From positions 1-16,853 of the forward strand of contig JBEKKV010000044.1 of NCBI GenBank assembly GCA_050010555.1: a stretch of 16,853 nt of DNA, given 5' to 3'. This stretch comes from JALHUB01 sp050010555 (GTDB taxonomy: Bacteria > Chloroflexota > Dehalococcoidia > DSTF01 > JALHUB01). Positions 6,026 to 13,748 of this stretch are shown piece by piece (the stretch's first letter is position 1; each line of letters begins with the position of its first letter). The position numbers and the translations under genes are program-made. Below the pieces are notes generated by a model that ran no database searches, was not told the origin of the DNA, and saw only the letters and a program-made list of their open reading frames with translations.

Positions 6026-7368
6026 TGCCCGTTGCCAGCACGCGCGTCGGCGGCGCGGTGCGAGAGGTCGCCGCCGACAGCCTCGCGGCGCGGATCGGAC
6101 TGCGGGCGGGCGACAGGCTCCTCGCCGTCGACGGCCATGCGCTGCGCGACGCCATCGATTTCGCCTTCTACGCGGCGGAGGAGCGCTTTCGCCTCACGTT
6201 CGAGCGCGACGGGCGCGAGCACACGGTCGAGGCGCTGCGACGTCCCGGCGAGGGCCTCGGCGTCGAGTTCGAGTCGTCCATCTTCGACCGCATCCGCACC
6301 TGCAACAACGACTGCTTCTTCTGCTTCCTGAAGGGCCTACCCGCCGGCCTGCGACCTTCCCTCTACCTGAAGGACGATGACTTCCGCCTCAGCTTCGCCA
6401 ACGGCAACTTCGTCACGCTGGCCAACTTGACCGCCGCCGACTGGCGCCGGCTGGAGGAGCAGCGCCTGAGCCCCCTCAACGTCTCCGTGCACGCCACGGA
6501 CCCGCAGCTGCGACGCCGGCTGCTCGGAAACGGGCGCGCGCCGGACATCGTCGGACAGTTGCGGCGTCTGGGCGAGCTTGGGATTCGCGTCAACACGCAG
6601 ATCGTTCTTTGCCCCGGCCTCAACGACGGCGAGCACCTGGCGCGTACCGTTCGCGACCTCGGCGATCTCCATCCCGCCGTGCAGTCCATCGGCGTCGTAC
6701 CTGTTGCAGCGAGCCGCCACGCCTGGTCGCGCGCCGACGAGGCTACGAACCGCTGGCTGTCGCCCTGCACGCCGCAATACGCGCGAACGGCCATCGCACA
6801 GGCGCGGCCGTGGCAGCGAGAGTTCCGCCGACGGTACTGCGTCACCCTGGTCTATCTGGCGGACGAGTTCTATCTGGCGGCCGGCGCCCGGCTGCCCGCG
6901 GCGTCGCGGTACGACGGCTATCCGCAGTATGAGAACGGCATCGGGATGACGCGGGCGCTCATCGAGGACTGGCGGCGGCTCCGACGGCGGCTGTCCGGCG
7001 GCACGATTCCGCGACCCACGGGGCGCAAACGGGTGACGCTCGTCTGCGGCACGCTCATCGCGCCGGTGCTGACGCAGCTTGCGGCGGATATGAGCGCGCT
7101 AACAGGAATCGACGCCTCGGTCGTGGCGGTCGAGAACGCCTTCTTCGGGCCGCGCGTCACCGTCTCCGGCCTGCTGACCGGCCGCGACGTCATCGAAACG
7201 CTGCGAGGCCGTGATTTGGGCGATCTCGTCGTCCTGCCGCGTCACGCTCTCGACCACGCCGGCGCGCGCTTCCTCGACGACGTCACGCCCGCCGACGTGA
7301 GCGCCGCTCTATCGACGCCCGTCGCCTTCGCCTCGACCCTCAGCGAGCTGCTCCGACTCGTTTCTTGA
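6025..7368 (+). CDS. DUF512 family protein: PDZ domain plus radical-SAM-like CxxxCxxC
   Basis: A 447-residue member of the DUF512 family, which is annotated as putative radical SAM enzymes (TIGR03279) without an established reaction. Residues 5-75 form a PDZ-like domain (VREVAADSLAARIGLRAGDRLLAVDG). The cluster motif C93-NND-C97-FF-C100 follows in RTCNNDCFFCF, then the core with VSVHATDP, NTQIVLCPGLNDG and SIGVVPVAASRHA. The C-terminal half holds the DUF512 domain proper, including DEFYLAAGA, the YPQYENGIGM motif and a GTLIAP motif. The ATG at 6025 overlaps the ispH stop (TGATG), fixing the start. Elsewhere this family is often beside der or other ribosome and membrane genes; der is absent here and the operon ends. 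A role in membrane, ribosome or lipid maturation is only guessed from neighbours. Confidence 0.88.
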   Translation: MPVASTRVGGAVREVAADSLAARIGLRAGDRLLAVDGHALRDAIDFAFYAAEERFRLTFERDGREHTVEALRRPGEGLGVEFESSIFDRIRTCNNDCFFCFLKGLPAGLRPSLYLKDDDFRLSFANGNFVTLANLTAADWRRLEEQRLSPLNVSVHATDPQLRRRLLGNGRAPDIVGQLRRLGELGIRVNTQIVLCPGLNDGEHLARTVRDLGDLHPAVQSIGVVPVAASRHAWSRADEATNRWLSPCTPQYARTAIAQARPWQREFRRRYCVTLVYLADEFYLAAGARLPAASRYDGYPQYENGIGMTRALIEDWRRLRRRLSGGTIPRPTGRKRVTLVCGTLIAPVLTQLAADMSALTGIDASVVAVENAFFGPRVTVSGLLTGRDVIETLRGRDLGDLVVLPRHALDHAGARFLDDVTPADVSAALSTPVAFASTLSELLRLVS

Positions 7369-7369
7369 C

Positions 7370-8344
7370 CTAACGCCCCGTCGCAAGCCATTCCGCCGCT
7401 GAAGGCACGCCGGCCAGCCCCGTCGCCGCCTTCACGGCGCGAACGATGGCGCGCTCGACGGCGCACGCCGCGAAAGCGCCGATGACCAGCGTGTTCGCCG
7501 GCTCCGGACGCTCGCAAGTGGCCAGGGCGAAGAGGACATCGCCGTCGACGGACGAGTGGGCGGGCCGGACGGCGCGGCCGATGCCGTCGTGCGCCATCTG
7601 GGCGACGGTGGTCGCCTGGACCTTCGTCAGCGTGGCGTTGGTGGCGATGACGCCGATGGTGGTGTTCGTCAGCGGCAGAGTCGGCGATGGCCCCGCCTGC
7701 CGCATTATGTCGAGTGTGCTGTCAAAGCGGCCGGGGGCGCCCCGCGGGCCAGCGATGACGGCATTGCCATCGCTGATCTCGCCGAAAGCATTGACGGCGA
7801 CCAGCGCCGCGACAACGACGTCGTCGATTCGCTCCGCCGCCGTGCCGACGCCGCCCTTCAGCCCGTGGGCGACCGTCCGCACCTTCGCCACCGTCGCGCC
7901 GGTGCCCGCGCCGACGCTGCCCTCGGCGATGCGCCCGCTCTTCGCCGCCAGGCAGGCGCGATAGCCGCTCTCCGCCGTGGGTCGCACGTCCGCGCGGCCG
8001 ACGTTGAGGTCGAAGAGGACGGCGCCGCAGACGATGGGGACGCTTGCGCCGCCGTAGCCGAAGCCGACGCCTCGCTCTTCCAGATAGCGCATGATGCCGG
8101 AGCCGACGTCGAGGCCGAAAGCGCTTCCGCCCGTGAGGAAGACGGCGTGGATCTGCTGGACCAGCGTTTCCGGTCGCAGCAGGGACGACTCGCGGGTGCC
8201 GGGCGCTCCGCCGCGGACGTCGATGCCGGCGACGGCGCCCTTCTCGCAGAGAACGACGGTGCAGCCGGTAGCGGCGCGCCGGTCGGTCCAGTGACCGACC
8301 CGTATGCCGGCGATGTCAGTTATGGCGTCGTTTTGTCGTGGCAA
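7370..8344 (-). CDS. P1-family (DmpA-like) autoprocessing aminopeptidase
   Basis: P1 peptidases (DmpA/BapA group) are N-terminal-nucleophile enzymes that cleave themselves into two chains and release N-terminal residues, often D-amino acids or beta-amino acids, from peptides. The 324-residue protein opens with ITDIAGIRVGHWTD, the family's start signature, followed by GIDVRGGAPGTRE and FLTGGSAFGLD. The autocleavage motif TNTTIGVIATNATL is at residues 226-239, with N227|T228 the likely cut giving a Thr nucleophile. The start is TTG at 8344, 29 bases inside the end of mutM, since no ATG or GTG precedes the conserved block; the ribosome site is weak (GGAGAG, 11 bases away). Its stop lies one base from the DUF512 stop on the other strand. 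Substrate is unknown. Confidence 0.86.
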   Translation of the reverse strand: MPRQNDAITDIAGIRVGHWTDRRAATGCTVVLCEKGAVAGIDVRGGAPGTRESSLLRPETLVQQIHAVFLTGGSAFGLDVGSGIMRYLEERGVGFGYGGASVPIVCGAVLFDLNVGRADVRPTAESGYRACLAAKSGRIAEGSVGAGTGATVAKVRTVAHGLKGGVGTAAERIDDVVVAALVAVNAFGEISDGNAVIAGPRGAPGRFDSTLDIMRQAGPSPTLPLTNTTIGVIATNATLTKVQATTVAQMAHDGIGRAVRPAHSSVDGDVLFALATCERPEPANTLVIGAFAACAVERAIVRAVKAATGLAGVPSAAEWLATGR

Positions 8345-9179
8345 CGTCCGTGTCGCTCTCCGGCTGGCAGTGGGGGCAGAAGTGCGTGCTCCGGCCGCCC
8401 ACTTTGATGCGAGCTATCTCCGCGCCGCAAACATAGCACGGCTGCCCCGTCCGGCGAAAGACCTTGACACGCAACTGGTGCGTCCCCTCGCGGCCGGCGG
8501 CGTCGACGTAGTCGCGGAAGGACGAGCCACGGTTATCGAGGGCGTCGTTGAGGACGCGTCGGATAGCGCGGTGGAGTCGCCCCACCTCCGCTTCGGATAG
8601 GCTGCTGGCGAGTCGGCGCGGATGAATGCGGGCGGCGAAGAGGGCCTCGTCGGCGTAGATGTTGCCGATGCCCGCGATGGCCCGCTGGTCGAGGAGGACG
8701 GCCTTGATGGGAGCGCGGCGGCCCGACAGGGAGTCGCGCAGCTTCGCGGCCGTGAACGCGGCGTCGAGCGGCTCCGGCCCGAGCCTGCCGACCGCCTCTT
8801 CCGGCGAATCGACGACCCAGAGCTGCCCGAGTTTCCTCAAGTCGGCATAGCGCAGCTCTGAGCCGTAGTCGAGGGCGATGACGGCGCGGACATAGGGGTC
8901 AGGAGGGTCGCTGGCGCGCCGGAAGAGCAGGGAACCGGTCATGCGCAGGTGGACGGCGAGGTACCGCGGCTTGCCTTTGCCGTCCAGGCGAAACAGCAGG
9001 TACTTGCCGCGACGGAGAACGTCGGTGATGCGACGGCCGGCGAGGCGTTGGGCGAAGGCATCGTCGCCGCGAACGACACGCTCGGCGCCGGGCGCGATGC
9101 GAACGCTGGTGATGGTGCGCCCGACGACGTGGTCCAACAAGTCGCGGCGTATCGTTTCTACTTCGGGGAGCTCAGGCAT
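8316..9179 (-). CDS. mutM: Formamidopyrimidine-DNA glycosylase
   Basis: MutM (Fpg) removes oxidised purines such as 8-oxoguanine and nicks the DNA at the lesion. The 287-residue protein begins MPELPEVETIRR, with the catalytic Pro2 and Glu3; K59 (RRGKYLLF) and the HLRMTGSL block follow. GIGNIYADEALF is the helix-two-turn-helix. The C-terminal zinc finger is C248-x2-C251-x16-C268-x2-C271, with R263 in GGRSTHFC. The start ATG at 9179 is fixed by Pro-Glu needing to be the N-terminus; an upstream extension exists but is not coding. About 14 extra residues follow the zinc finger (ending KRRHN), which overlap the peptidase start. The gene lies downstream of polA on the same strand, grouping base-excision repair with its gap-filling polymerase. 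Confidence 0.95.
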   Translation of the reverse strand: MPELPEVETIRRDLLDHVVGRTITSVRIAPGAERVVRGDDAFAQRLAGRRITDVLRRGKYLLFRLDGKGKPRYLAVHLRMTGSLLFRRASDPPDPYVRAVIALDYGSELRYADLRKLGQLWVVDSPEEAVGRLGPEPLDAAFTAAKLRDSLSGRRAPIKAVLLDQRAIAGIGNIYADEALFAARIHPRRLASSLSEAEVGRLHRAIRRVLNDALDNRGSSFRDYVDAAGREGTHQLRVKVFRRTGQPCYVCGAEIARIKVGGRSTHFCPHCQPESDTDVATTKRRHN

Positions 9180-9189
9180 CTCGTGCTGG

Positions 9190-9203
9190 GGCGAAGCTTC
9201 GCC
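9190..9203. promoter_or_regulatory. 14-bp perfect palindrome at the predicted mutM start site
   Basis: GGCGAAGCTTCGCC reads the same on both strands. It lies 10 to 24 bases upstream of the mutM ATG, just downstream of the predicted -10, where an operator would block initiation. About one such palindrome is expected by chance in a window this size, so only its position makes it notable. Confidence 0.35.
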
Positions 9204-9206
9204 GTT

Positions 9207-9212
9207 ATTATA
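9207..9212 (-). promoter_or_regulatory. Possible mutM -10 element inside the upstream gene's stop
   Basis: On the minus strand TATAAT occurs at 9212-9207 and contains the first of the tandem TAA TAA stops of the TPR-like gene. Transcription could begin near 9200, giving mutM a leader of about 20 nt. No good -35 hexamer is seen at 16-18 bases, so this may simply reflect the stop codons. Confidence 0.35.
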
Positions 9213-9720
9213 GACACGGGCGGTCAGGCGGATGTTGGCCCGGCGGCCAGGCAAGCATGGAACGCCTTTTCCCCTCGTCGGTCGTTTCCAACATGATCTG
9301 CACGTTCTTCCGCGCGTCTTCGGCATCCGGATACAACTCTAGGACGCGACGGTACAACGACAGCCTCTGGTCCCAATCCTGGCTGAGGAAGGCCTCCTGC
9401 ATTAGAACGCTGCGATCATCGGGGGCGACTCTCTTGGCCCTTTCCACATATCCATAGGCCGCGACATGATCCGCCAACAGCCAGGCAAGCCGGCCAAGCA
9501 TCGTCAGTGCTTCGATGTTGTCTGGCTCCAGTTCTAGGACGCGCTGCAGCAACGGCATTGAGATGTCGACTTGAGAGTATTTGTCCCATGCCAGCCGCAC
9601 CAGGTTCTCCACCTTGGTCTCGTTCTCGATACCTGCATATAGTTCGTCGTGGGCAGCGGCAAACGCTGATACGGCCGCGTCGAGGCGCCCAGAGGCCCGG
9701 TTTTCGCCTTGCGTTTCCAT
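9208..9720 (-). CDS. Small TPR-like helical protein, function unknown
   Basis: A 170-residue soluble protein without signal peptide. It has TPR-type helix pairs: LLQRVLELEPDNIEALTMLG and WLLADHVAAYGYVERAKRVAPDD, then SLYRRVLELYPDAEDARKNV, each ending in the (L/A)xPD turn typical of tetratricopeptide repeats. The last 15 or so residues are Pro/Arg-rich. I recognise no specific family; it would act as a protein-binding scaffold if it is a true TPR protein. The ATG at 9720 has a GGAGG ribosome site 7 bases upstream. It is between polA (56 bases upstream) and mutM (28 bases downstream) on the same strand, so it is probably co-transcribed with DNA repair genes. Its codon use is visibly less GC-biased than its neighbours', hinting at a recent or loosely constrained gene. 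It ends with tandem TAA TAA. Confidence 0.7.
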   Translation of the reverse strand: METQGENRASGRLDAAVSAFAAAHDELYAGIENETKVENLVRLAWDKYSQVDISMPLLQRVLELEPDNIEALTMLGRLAWLLADHVAAYGYVERAKRVAPDDRSVLMQEAFLSQDWDQRLSLYRRVLELYPDAEDARKNVQIMLETTDEGKRRSMLAWPPGQHPPDRPCL

Positions 9721-9776
9721 GAAATGACCTCCGTGACATTAGATCTGAGCCGCATCCGGGCACTGGTCGGCGCGGG

Positions 9777-12557
9777 CTAGATTTCGCCCCAGTTCTTACC
9801 GACTTTGACGTCGATCTTCAGCGGCACGTCGAGGTCAAGCGGCGCGGGCATGAGGCGCAGGACGATCTCCCGCAAGACATCCATCTCCGCCAGCGGGCCT
9901 TCGAAGATGAGCTCATCATGCACCTGGAGAAGCATCTTCGAGCGCAGGCCGCGCTCCGTCAACTCGGCTTCGATGCGGTTCATGGCGACCTTGATGATGT
10001 CGGACGCGGTGCCCTGGATCGGCATGTTGATGGCGATGCGCTCGGCGGCGGCGCGCACCATCGGGTTGCTGGCGTGGATCTCGGGGACGTAGCGCCGGCG
10101 GCCCATAATCGTCTCGGCGTAGCCTTTGGCGCGGGCGTCGGCAATCGCCTTCTCGCGCCACTCCTTCACCCGCGGGTAGCGCTCGAAATAGGTGGCTATG
10201 AACTTGGACGCGTCTTCGCGGGAGATGCCCTCGCGCTGGGAGAGGCCGAAGCCGGTGAGGCCGTAGAGAACGCCGAAGTTGAACACCTTGGCGCGACGTC
10301 GCATCTCCGACGTGACCTCCGCCAACGACACGCCGAAAACCTCCGACGCCGTCGCCGCGTGGATGTCCTCGTCCTCGCGGAAGGCGTGCATGAGCAGCGG
10401 GTCGCGGCAGAGGTGGGCGAGGATGCGCAGCTCGACCTGCGAGTAGTCGGCACCGAGGAGCCGCGGCTCCGGCCCGATGTCGCGGGCGATGAAGGCAGCG
10501 CGCACCTGGCCGCCCAGTTCCGAGCGGATGGGTATGTTCTGGAGATTCGGGTCGTTGGAGGACAGGCGGCCGGTGGCGGCGACCGTCTGGTTGAAGCTGG
10601 TGTGGACGCGGTTCGTCTTCGGGTTGACAAGGCCTGGCAGCGTGTCGATATAGGTCGACTTCAGCTTGGTGAGCTGGCGGTACTGGAGGATAAGGTCGAC
10701 GACGGGATGGGCGCCGCGAAGCGACTCCAGCACGAGCGCGTCGGTGACGTAGCCCTGCTTGGTGCGACGCGCCGGCTTGGGCAGGGCGAGCTCGCGGAAG
10801 AGGATGTCGGATAGCTGCTGCGGCGAAGCGATGGTGAACTCGTGGCCGACGGCGTCGTAGATCGCCCGCTCCAGGTCGACGATCTGGCCGCTCAACTGCT
10901 GCGACAGCTCGCGCAGAACGCTGACGTCGAGGGCGATTCCCATCATTTCCATTCGCGCCAGCACCGGCAGCAGCGGCATCTCGACCTCGGCGAAGAGCTT
11001 CCACAAGTTCTGCCTCTTCAGCTCCTCCTCCAGCACATGACGTAGTTGGAGCGTCATGTCGGCATCGGCGCAGGCGTAGCTGCTGACCTGCTCGATGGGC
11101 GCCGAGCTCATCGGCAACTGCTTCGCGCCCGCCTTGCCGATGAGGTCTGTGATCGGCGCCATCTCGATGCCTAGTCGCTTGGAGACGAGCCACTTCAGGC
11201 TAAGCGAGCCCCCGCTGACGGGCGATGCGCCGGCCGCGCTGCCCCCTTCGCCGAGGAGATAGGCGGCGATCATCGTATCGAAGGCAAAGCCGCGGACGTT
11301 GCCGTCATGGTTCGCGAGCACGACCATGTCGAACTTGCCGTTGTGCGCCGTCTTCGCCAGCGACTCGTCCTCCAACAGCGGCCCCAGGTAAGCGAGCACC
11401 GTCGCGAGCGGCAGTTGCTCCGGCTGGCCGAGCTCCGGCTGATGGCCGATGGGGACGTAATACGCTTCGCCCGGAGCCAGCGAGAGGGACATGCCGACCA
11501 GCGGCGCACGCATCGGTAGGATGTCGTCTGTTTCCGTGTCGATAGTGAAGGCGCCCGCCGCGCGAAGTCGCCGGGCGAGAGAGCGAAGGTCGTCCTCAGT
11601 GAAGACGGTGTGGTATTCCACCGGACCCCCCGCCTGCCGAGCCGGCGGCGCTTCCACCGGAGCCTCGGCGCCCGACTCGGGGATGCGCGGAATGAGGCTG
11701 CGGAACTCCAGCTCGCGGAAGATGTCCAGCACCTTCTGGCGGTCGAAGCGCTGGCGGTGGGCCGCCTGGAGGTCGAGCGTTATCGGCACGTCGGTGCGGA
11801 TGGTCGCCATTTGCTTGCTGTGACGGGCCTGCGCCTCGTGGGTGCGCAGCAGCTCGCGCAGCTTGTCCGGCTGCACCTCGTCGAGGCGCTCGTAGATGCC
11901 CTCCAGGCTGCCGAACTGCTGGATGAGGCGAACCGCCGTCTTCTCGCCGATGCCCGGGACGCCAGGGATGTTGTCGGACGTGTCGCCCTTGAGGCCCTTG
12001 AAGTCGGGCATCTGATGTGCCTCGAAGCCGTAGTGCTCCCGGACGGCCTGCTCGTCGTAGGTCACCGTGTCGCGCTGGTACGACCGGAACATGAAGAGAC
12101 GGACACGCGGCCCCACGAGCTGGACCATGTCGCTGTCCAGGCTGACGACGAAGGTGTCGACATCCTGCTCTTCGGCCTGCCGCGCCAGGGTGCCGAGCGC
12201 GTCGTCGGCCTCGAAGCCGGGAACGCGAAAGATGGGGATGTTGAACGCCTCGATGACCTCGATGCAGCGGGCGATCTGCGCCGTCAGGTCTTCCGGGGCG
12301 GCGACTCGCTGCGCTTTATACGTTATGTCGAGCTCGTGGCGGAACGTCGGGCCGCGCGGGTCGAGGGCGATCGCGATGTGCGTCGGGTTGAGCTGCTCGA
12401 GGACGCTGAGGAGCGTGTTGGCCACGCCGTAGACGGCGGTCACGACCTCGCCGGTGCGCGGGATGATGAGCGGCTCCTTAAAGGCGTGATAGGCGCGGTG
12501 AATGATTCCGTGCCCATCGAGAATCACAAGGACGGGCTTCTGTTCGGAAGAGGTCAT
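9777..12557 (-). CDS. polA: DNA polymerase I
   Basis: A full-length 926-residue DNA polymerase I, for Okazaki fragment maturation and repair gap filling. Residues 1-295 are the 5'-3' nuclease (PGFEADDALGTLA, SLDSDMVQL, GLKGDTSDNIPGVPGIGEKTA). Residues 315-520 are the 3'-5' exonuclease with all motifs kept: D340/E342 (TIDTETDD), N406/D410 (HNGKFD) and Y494/D498 (YACAD), so proofreading should be active, unlike several thermophile Pol I enzymes. A Gly/Ser/Ala-rich insert lies at 437-452. The polymerase has motif A GADYSQVELR (D704), motif B with R753, K757, F761 and Y765 (RRRAKVFNFGVLYG) and motif C VHDE (H880-E882). F761 rather than Tyr predicts discrimination against dideoxynucleotides. The ATG at 12557 lies 8 bases from a TATAAT with no Shine-Dalgarno, so its message should be leaderless. 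Confidence 0.97.
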   Translation of the reverse strand: MTSSEQKPVLVILDGHGIIHRAYHAFKEPLIIPRTGEVVTAVYGVANTLLSVLEQLNPTHIAIALDPRGPTFRHELDITYKAQRVAAPEDLTAQIARCIEVIEAFNIPIFRVPGFEADDALGTLARQAEEQDVDTFVVSLDSDMVQLVGPRVRLFMFRSYQRDTVTYDEQAVREHYGFEAHQMPDFKGLKGDTSDNIPGVPGIGEKTAVRLIQQFGSLEGIYERLDEVQPDKLRELLRTHEAQARHSKQMATIRTDVPITLDLQAAHRQRFDRQKVLDIFRELEFRSLIPRIPESGAEAPVEAPPARQAGGPVEYHTVFTEDDLRSLARRLRAAGAFTIDTETDDILPMRAPLVGMSLSLAPGEAYYVPIGHQPELGQPEQLPLATVLAYLGPLLEDESLAKTAHNGKFDMVVLANHDGNVRGFAFDTMIAAYLLGEGGSAAGASPVSGGSLSLKWLVSKRLGIEMAPITDLIGKAGAKQLPMSSAPIEQVSSYACADADMTLQLRHVLEEELKRQNLWKLFAEVEMPLLPVLARMEMMGIALDVSVLRELSQQLSGQIVDLERAIYDAVGHEFTIASPQQLSDILFRELALPKPARRTKQGYVTDALVLESLRGAHPVVDLILQYRQLTKLKSTYIDTLPGLVNPKTNRVHTSFNQTVAATGRLSSNDPNLQNIPIRSELGGQVRAAFIARDIGPEPRLLGADYSQVELRILAHLCRDPLLMHAFREDEDIHAATASEVFGVSLAEVTSEMRRRAKVFNFGVLYGLTGFGLSQREGISREDASKFIATYFERYPRVKEWREKAIADARAKGYAETIMGRRRYVPEIHASNPMVRAAAERIAINMPIQGTASDIIKVAMNRIEAELTERGLRSKMLLQVHDELIFEGPLAEMDVLREIVLRLMPAPLDLDVPLKIDVKVGKNWGEI

Positions 12558-12564
12558 CGATGAG

Positions 12565-12593
12565 ATTATAGCACCGCGCAGCAGGACCGTCAG
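12565..12593 (-). promoter_or_regulatory. Leaderless-type promoter of polA
   Basis: On the minus strand CTGACG (12593-12588) and a perfect TATAAT (12570-12565) are 17 bases apart. Initiation would fall at about 12558-12559, at most one or two bases before the polA ATG at 12557. There is no purine-rich ribosome site between them. Confidence 0.7.
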
Positions 12594-12639
12594 GCAATCA
12601 GCGCAGAGTGCGAGCGCATCGCGACCTGTCCGCCTTTGG

Positions 12640-12666
12640 GGGGTGCGCCCCTACGATGCGGCATCG
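12640..12666 (-). terminator. Hairpins just after the threonine aldolase gene
   Basis: Just past the ltaE stop on the minus strand come CGATGC/GCATCG (12654-12666, one-base loop) and GGGG-CGCA-CCCC (12640-12651). They could slow or end transcription before polA, whose own promoter follows. No U-tract is present, so intrinsic termination is doubtful. Confidence 0.25.
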
Positions 12667-12671
12667 GTGAC

Positions 12672-13715
12672 CTAGCCGACGGCCTGCTCGCCGCTGCGAC
12701 GGAGGACGCGGTCCATCCTCTCCAGCGCCCGCTCGACTTCTTCCCGCGAGACGTCGCAATGAGTGATCATGCGCACTCGGTCCGGCCCAACCGGCAGCGC
12801 CAGAATGCCCTCTTCGGCAATCGCCGCCAGGAACGGCGGCGCCCCGCCTTCGACGGAGAAGATGACGATGTTGGTCTGGACGGTCGACAGGTCGATGGTA
12901 ACGCCGGGCAATCCGGCAAGCCCTTCGGCGAGAACTCGGGCGTTGGCGTGGTCTTCCCCGAGCCGGTCGATCATCGATTCCAATGCCACGACTCCTGCCG
13001 CCGCCAGCACGCCGGCCTGCCGCATCCCGCCACCGACCAGCTTCCGCGACTGGCGGGCGAGGGCGATGAACTCCGCGCTGCCGCAGAGTATGGAGCCGAC
13101 CGGGCAGCCAAGCCCTTTCGACAGGCAGAACATCACGGAGTCGACGTCCTCCGCCAGCGAAGCCGCCGGCACGCCCAGGGCTATCGCGGCGTTGAAGATG
13201 CGGGCGCCGTCGAGGTGCAGCGGCACGCCGCGTCCGTGCGCGATGGAGGCGATCTTCGACGTGTGGGCTGCACTGAGCGTGACGCCGCCGCAGCGCATGT
13301 GCGTGTTCTCCAGGCAGACGAGGTCGATGGGCTTGCTCTCGCTCGCCCACAGCGCCTCCTCCAGCGCGGACGGCTCCATGTGGCCGTGGGCGTCGTTGGG
13401 GAGCGTGCGGATATCGACGCCGGCGAGCCGGCGCATGCCCTCGCTCTCGTAGTAGTGGATGTGGGCCTCGCTGCCGGCGAGCAGGTGGTCGTCCGCCTCG
13501 CAGTGCGTGAGGACAGCGACCAGGTTCGCCATCGTGCCGCTGGCGACGAAGAGGGCGTCCTCCTTGCCGAGCAGGTCGGCGGCCATGCGCTGTAGGCGGT
13601 TGACAGTCGGGTCCTCGTGGTAGACGTCGTCGCCGAGCTCAGCGCGGGCGATGGCGTCGCGCATGGCGGGGGTCGGCAGCGTGACGGTGTCGCTGCGGAA
13701 GTCGATTGTCTTCAT
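12672..13715 (-). CDS. ltaE: L-threonine aldolase (low-specificity type)
   Basis: A PLP enzyme of the beta-eliminating lyase family that splits L-threonine or allo-threonine to glycine and acetaldehyde. The 347-residue protein begins MKTIDFRSDTVTLPTPAMRDA, matching the family N-terminus (R8). Then come DDVYHEDPTVNRL, LFVASGTMANLVA, the GSEAHIHYYE block (H85/H87 near the cofactor), LENTHM, HLDGARIFNAA (D169, R172) and FCLSKGLGCPVGS, in which K200 is the PLP-binding lysine. Length is normal. The ATG at 13715 has GAGGTGAG 6 bases upstream on the minus strand. It follows the HIRAN gene by 33 bases and precedes polA by 114, with a separate polA promoter between. Low stereospecificity is the usual property of this subfamily but cannot be read from sequence. 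Confidence 0.93.
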   Translation of the reverse strand: MKTIDFRSDTVTLPTPAMRDAIARAELGDDVYHEDPTVNRLQRMAADLLGKEDALFVASGTMANLVAVLTHCEADDHLLAGSEAHIHYYESEGMRRLAGVDIRTLPNDAHGHMEPSALEEALWASESKPIDLVCLENTHMRCGGVTLSAAHTSKIASIAHGRGVPLHLDGARIFNAAIALGVPAASLAEDVDSVMFCLSKGLGCPVGSILCGSAEFIALARQSRKLVGGGMRQAGVLAAAGVVALESMIDRLGEDHANARVLAEGLAGLPGVTIDLSTVQTNIVIFSVEGGAPPFLAAIAEEGILALPVGPDRVRMITHCDVSREEVERALERMDRVLRRSGEQAVG

Positions 13716-13748
13716 GTTCGCTCACCTCAAGTATCGGAGGCCACTTGC

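Noticed and set aside
7446..8407. Plus-strand open frames opposite the P1 peptidase
   Set aside because: No recognisable domain and compositionally biased; the minus strand encodes a full P1 family protein with its autocleavage motif.
9180..9326. N-terminal extension of MutM before MPELPEVE
   Set aside because: Fpg needs Pro2 as the free N-terminal catalytic residue, so translation must begin at 9179.
9916..12563. Long open frames overlapping polA (minus 9916-11193, plus 9918-10814 and 11610-12563)
   Set aside because: Low-complexity Arg/Ala/Val-rich translations with no motifs, wholly inside a complete DNA polymerase I.
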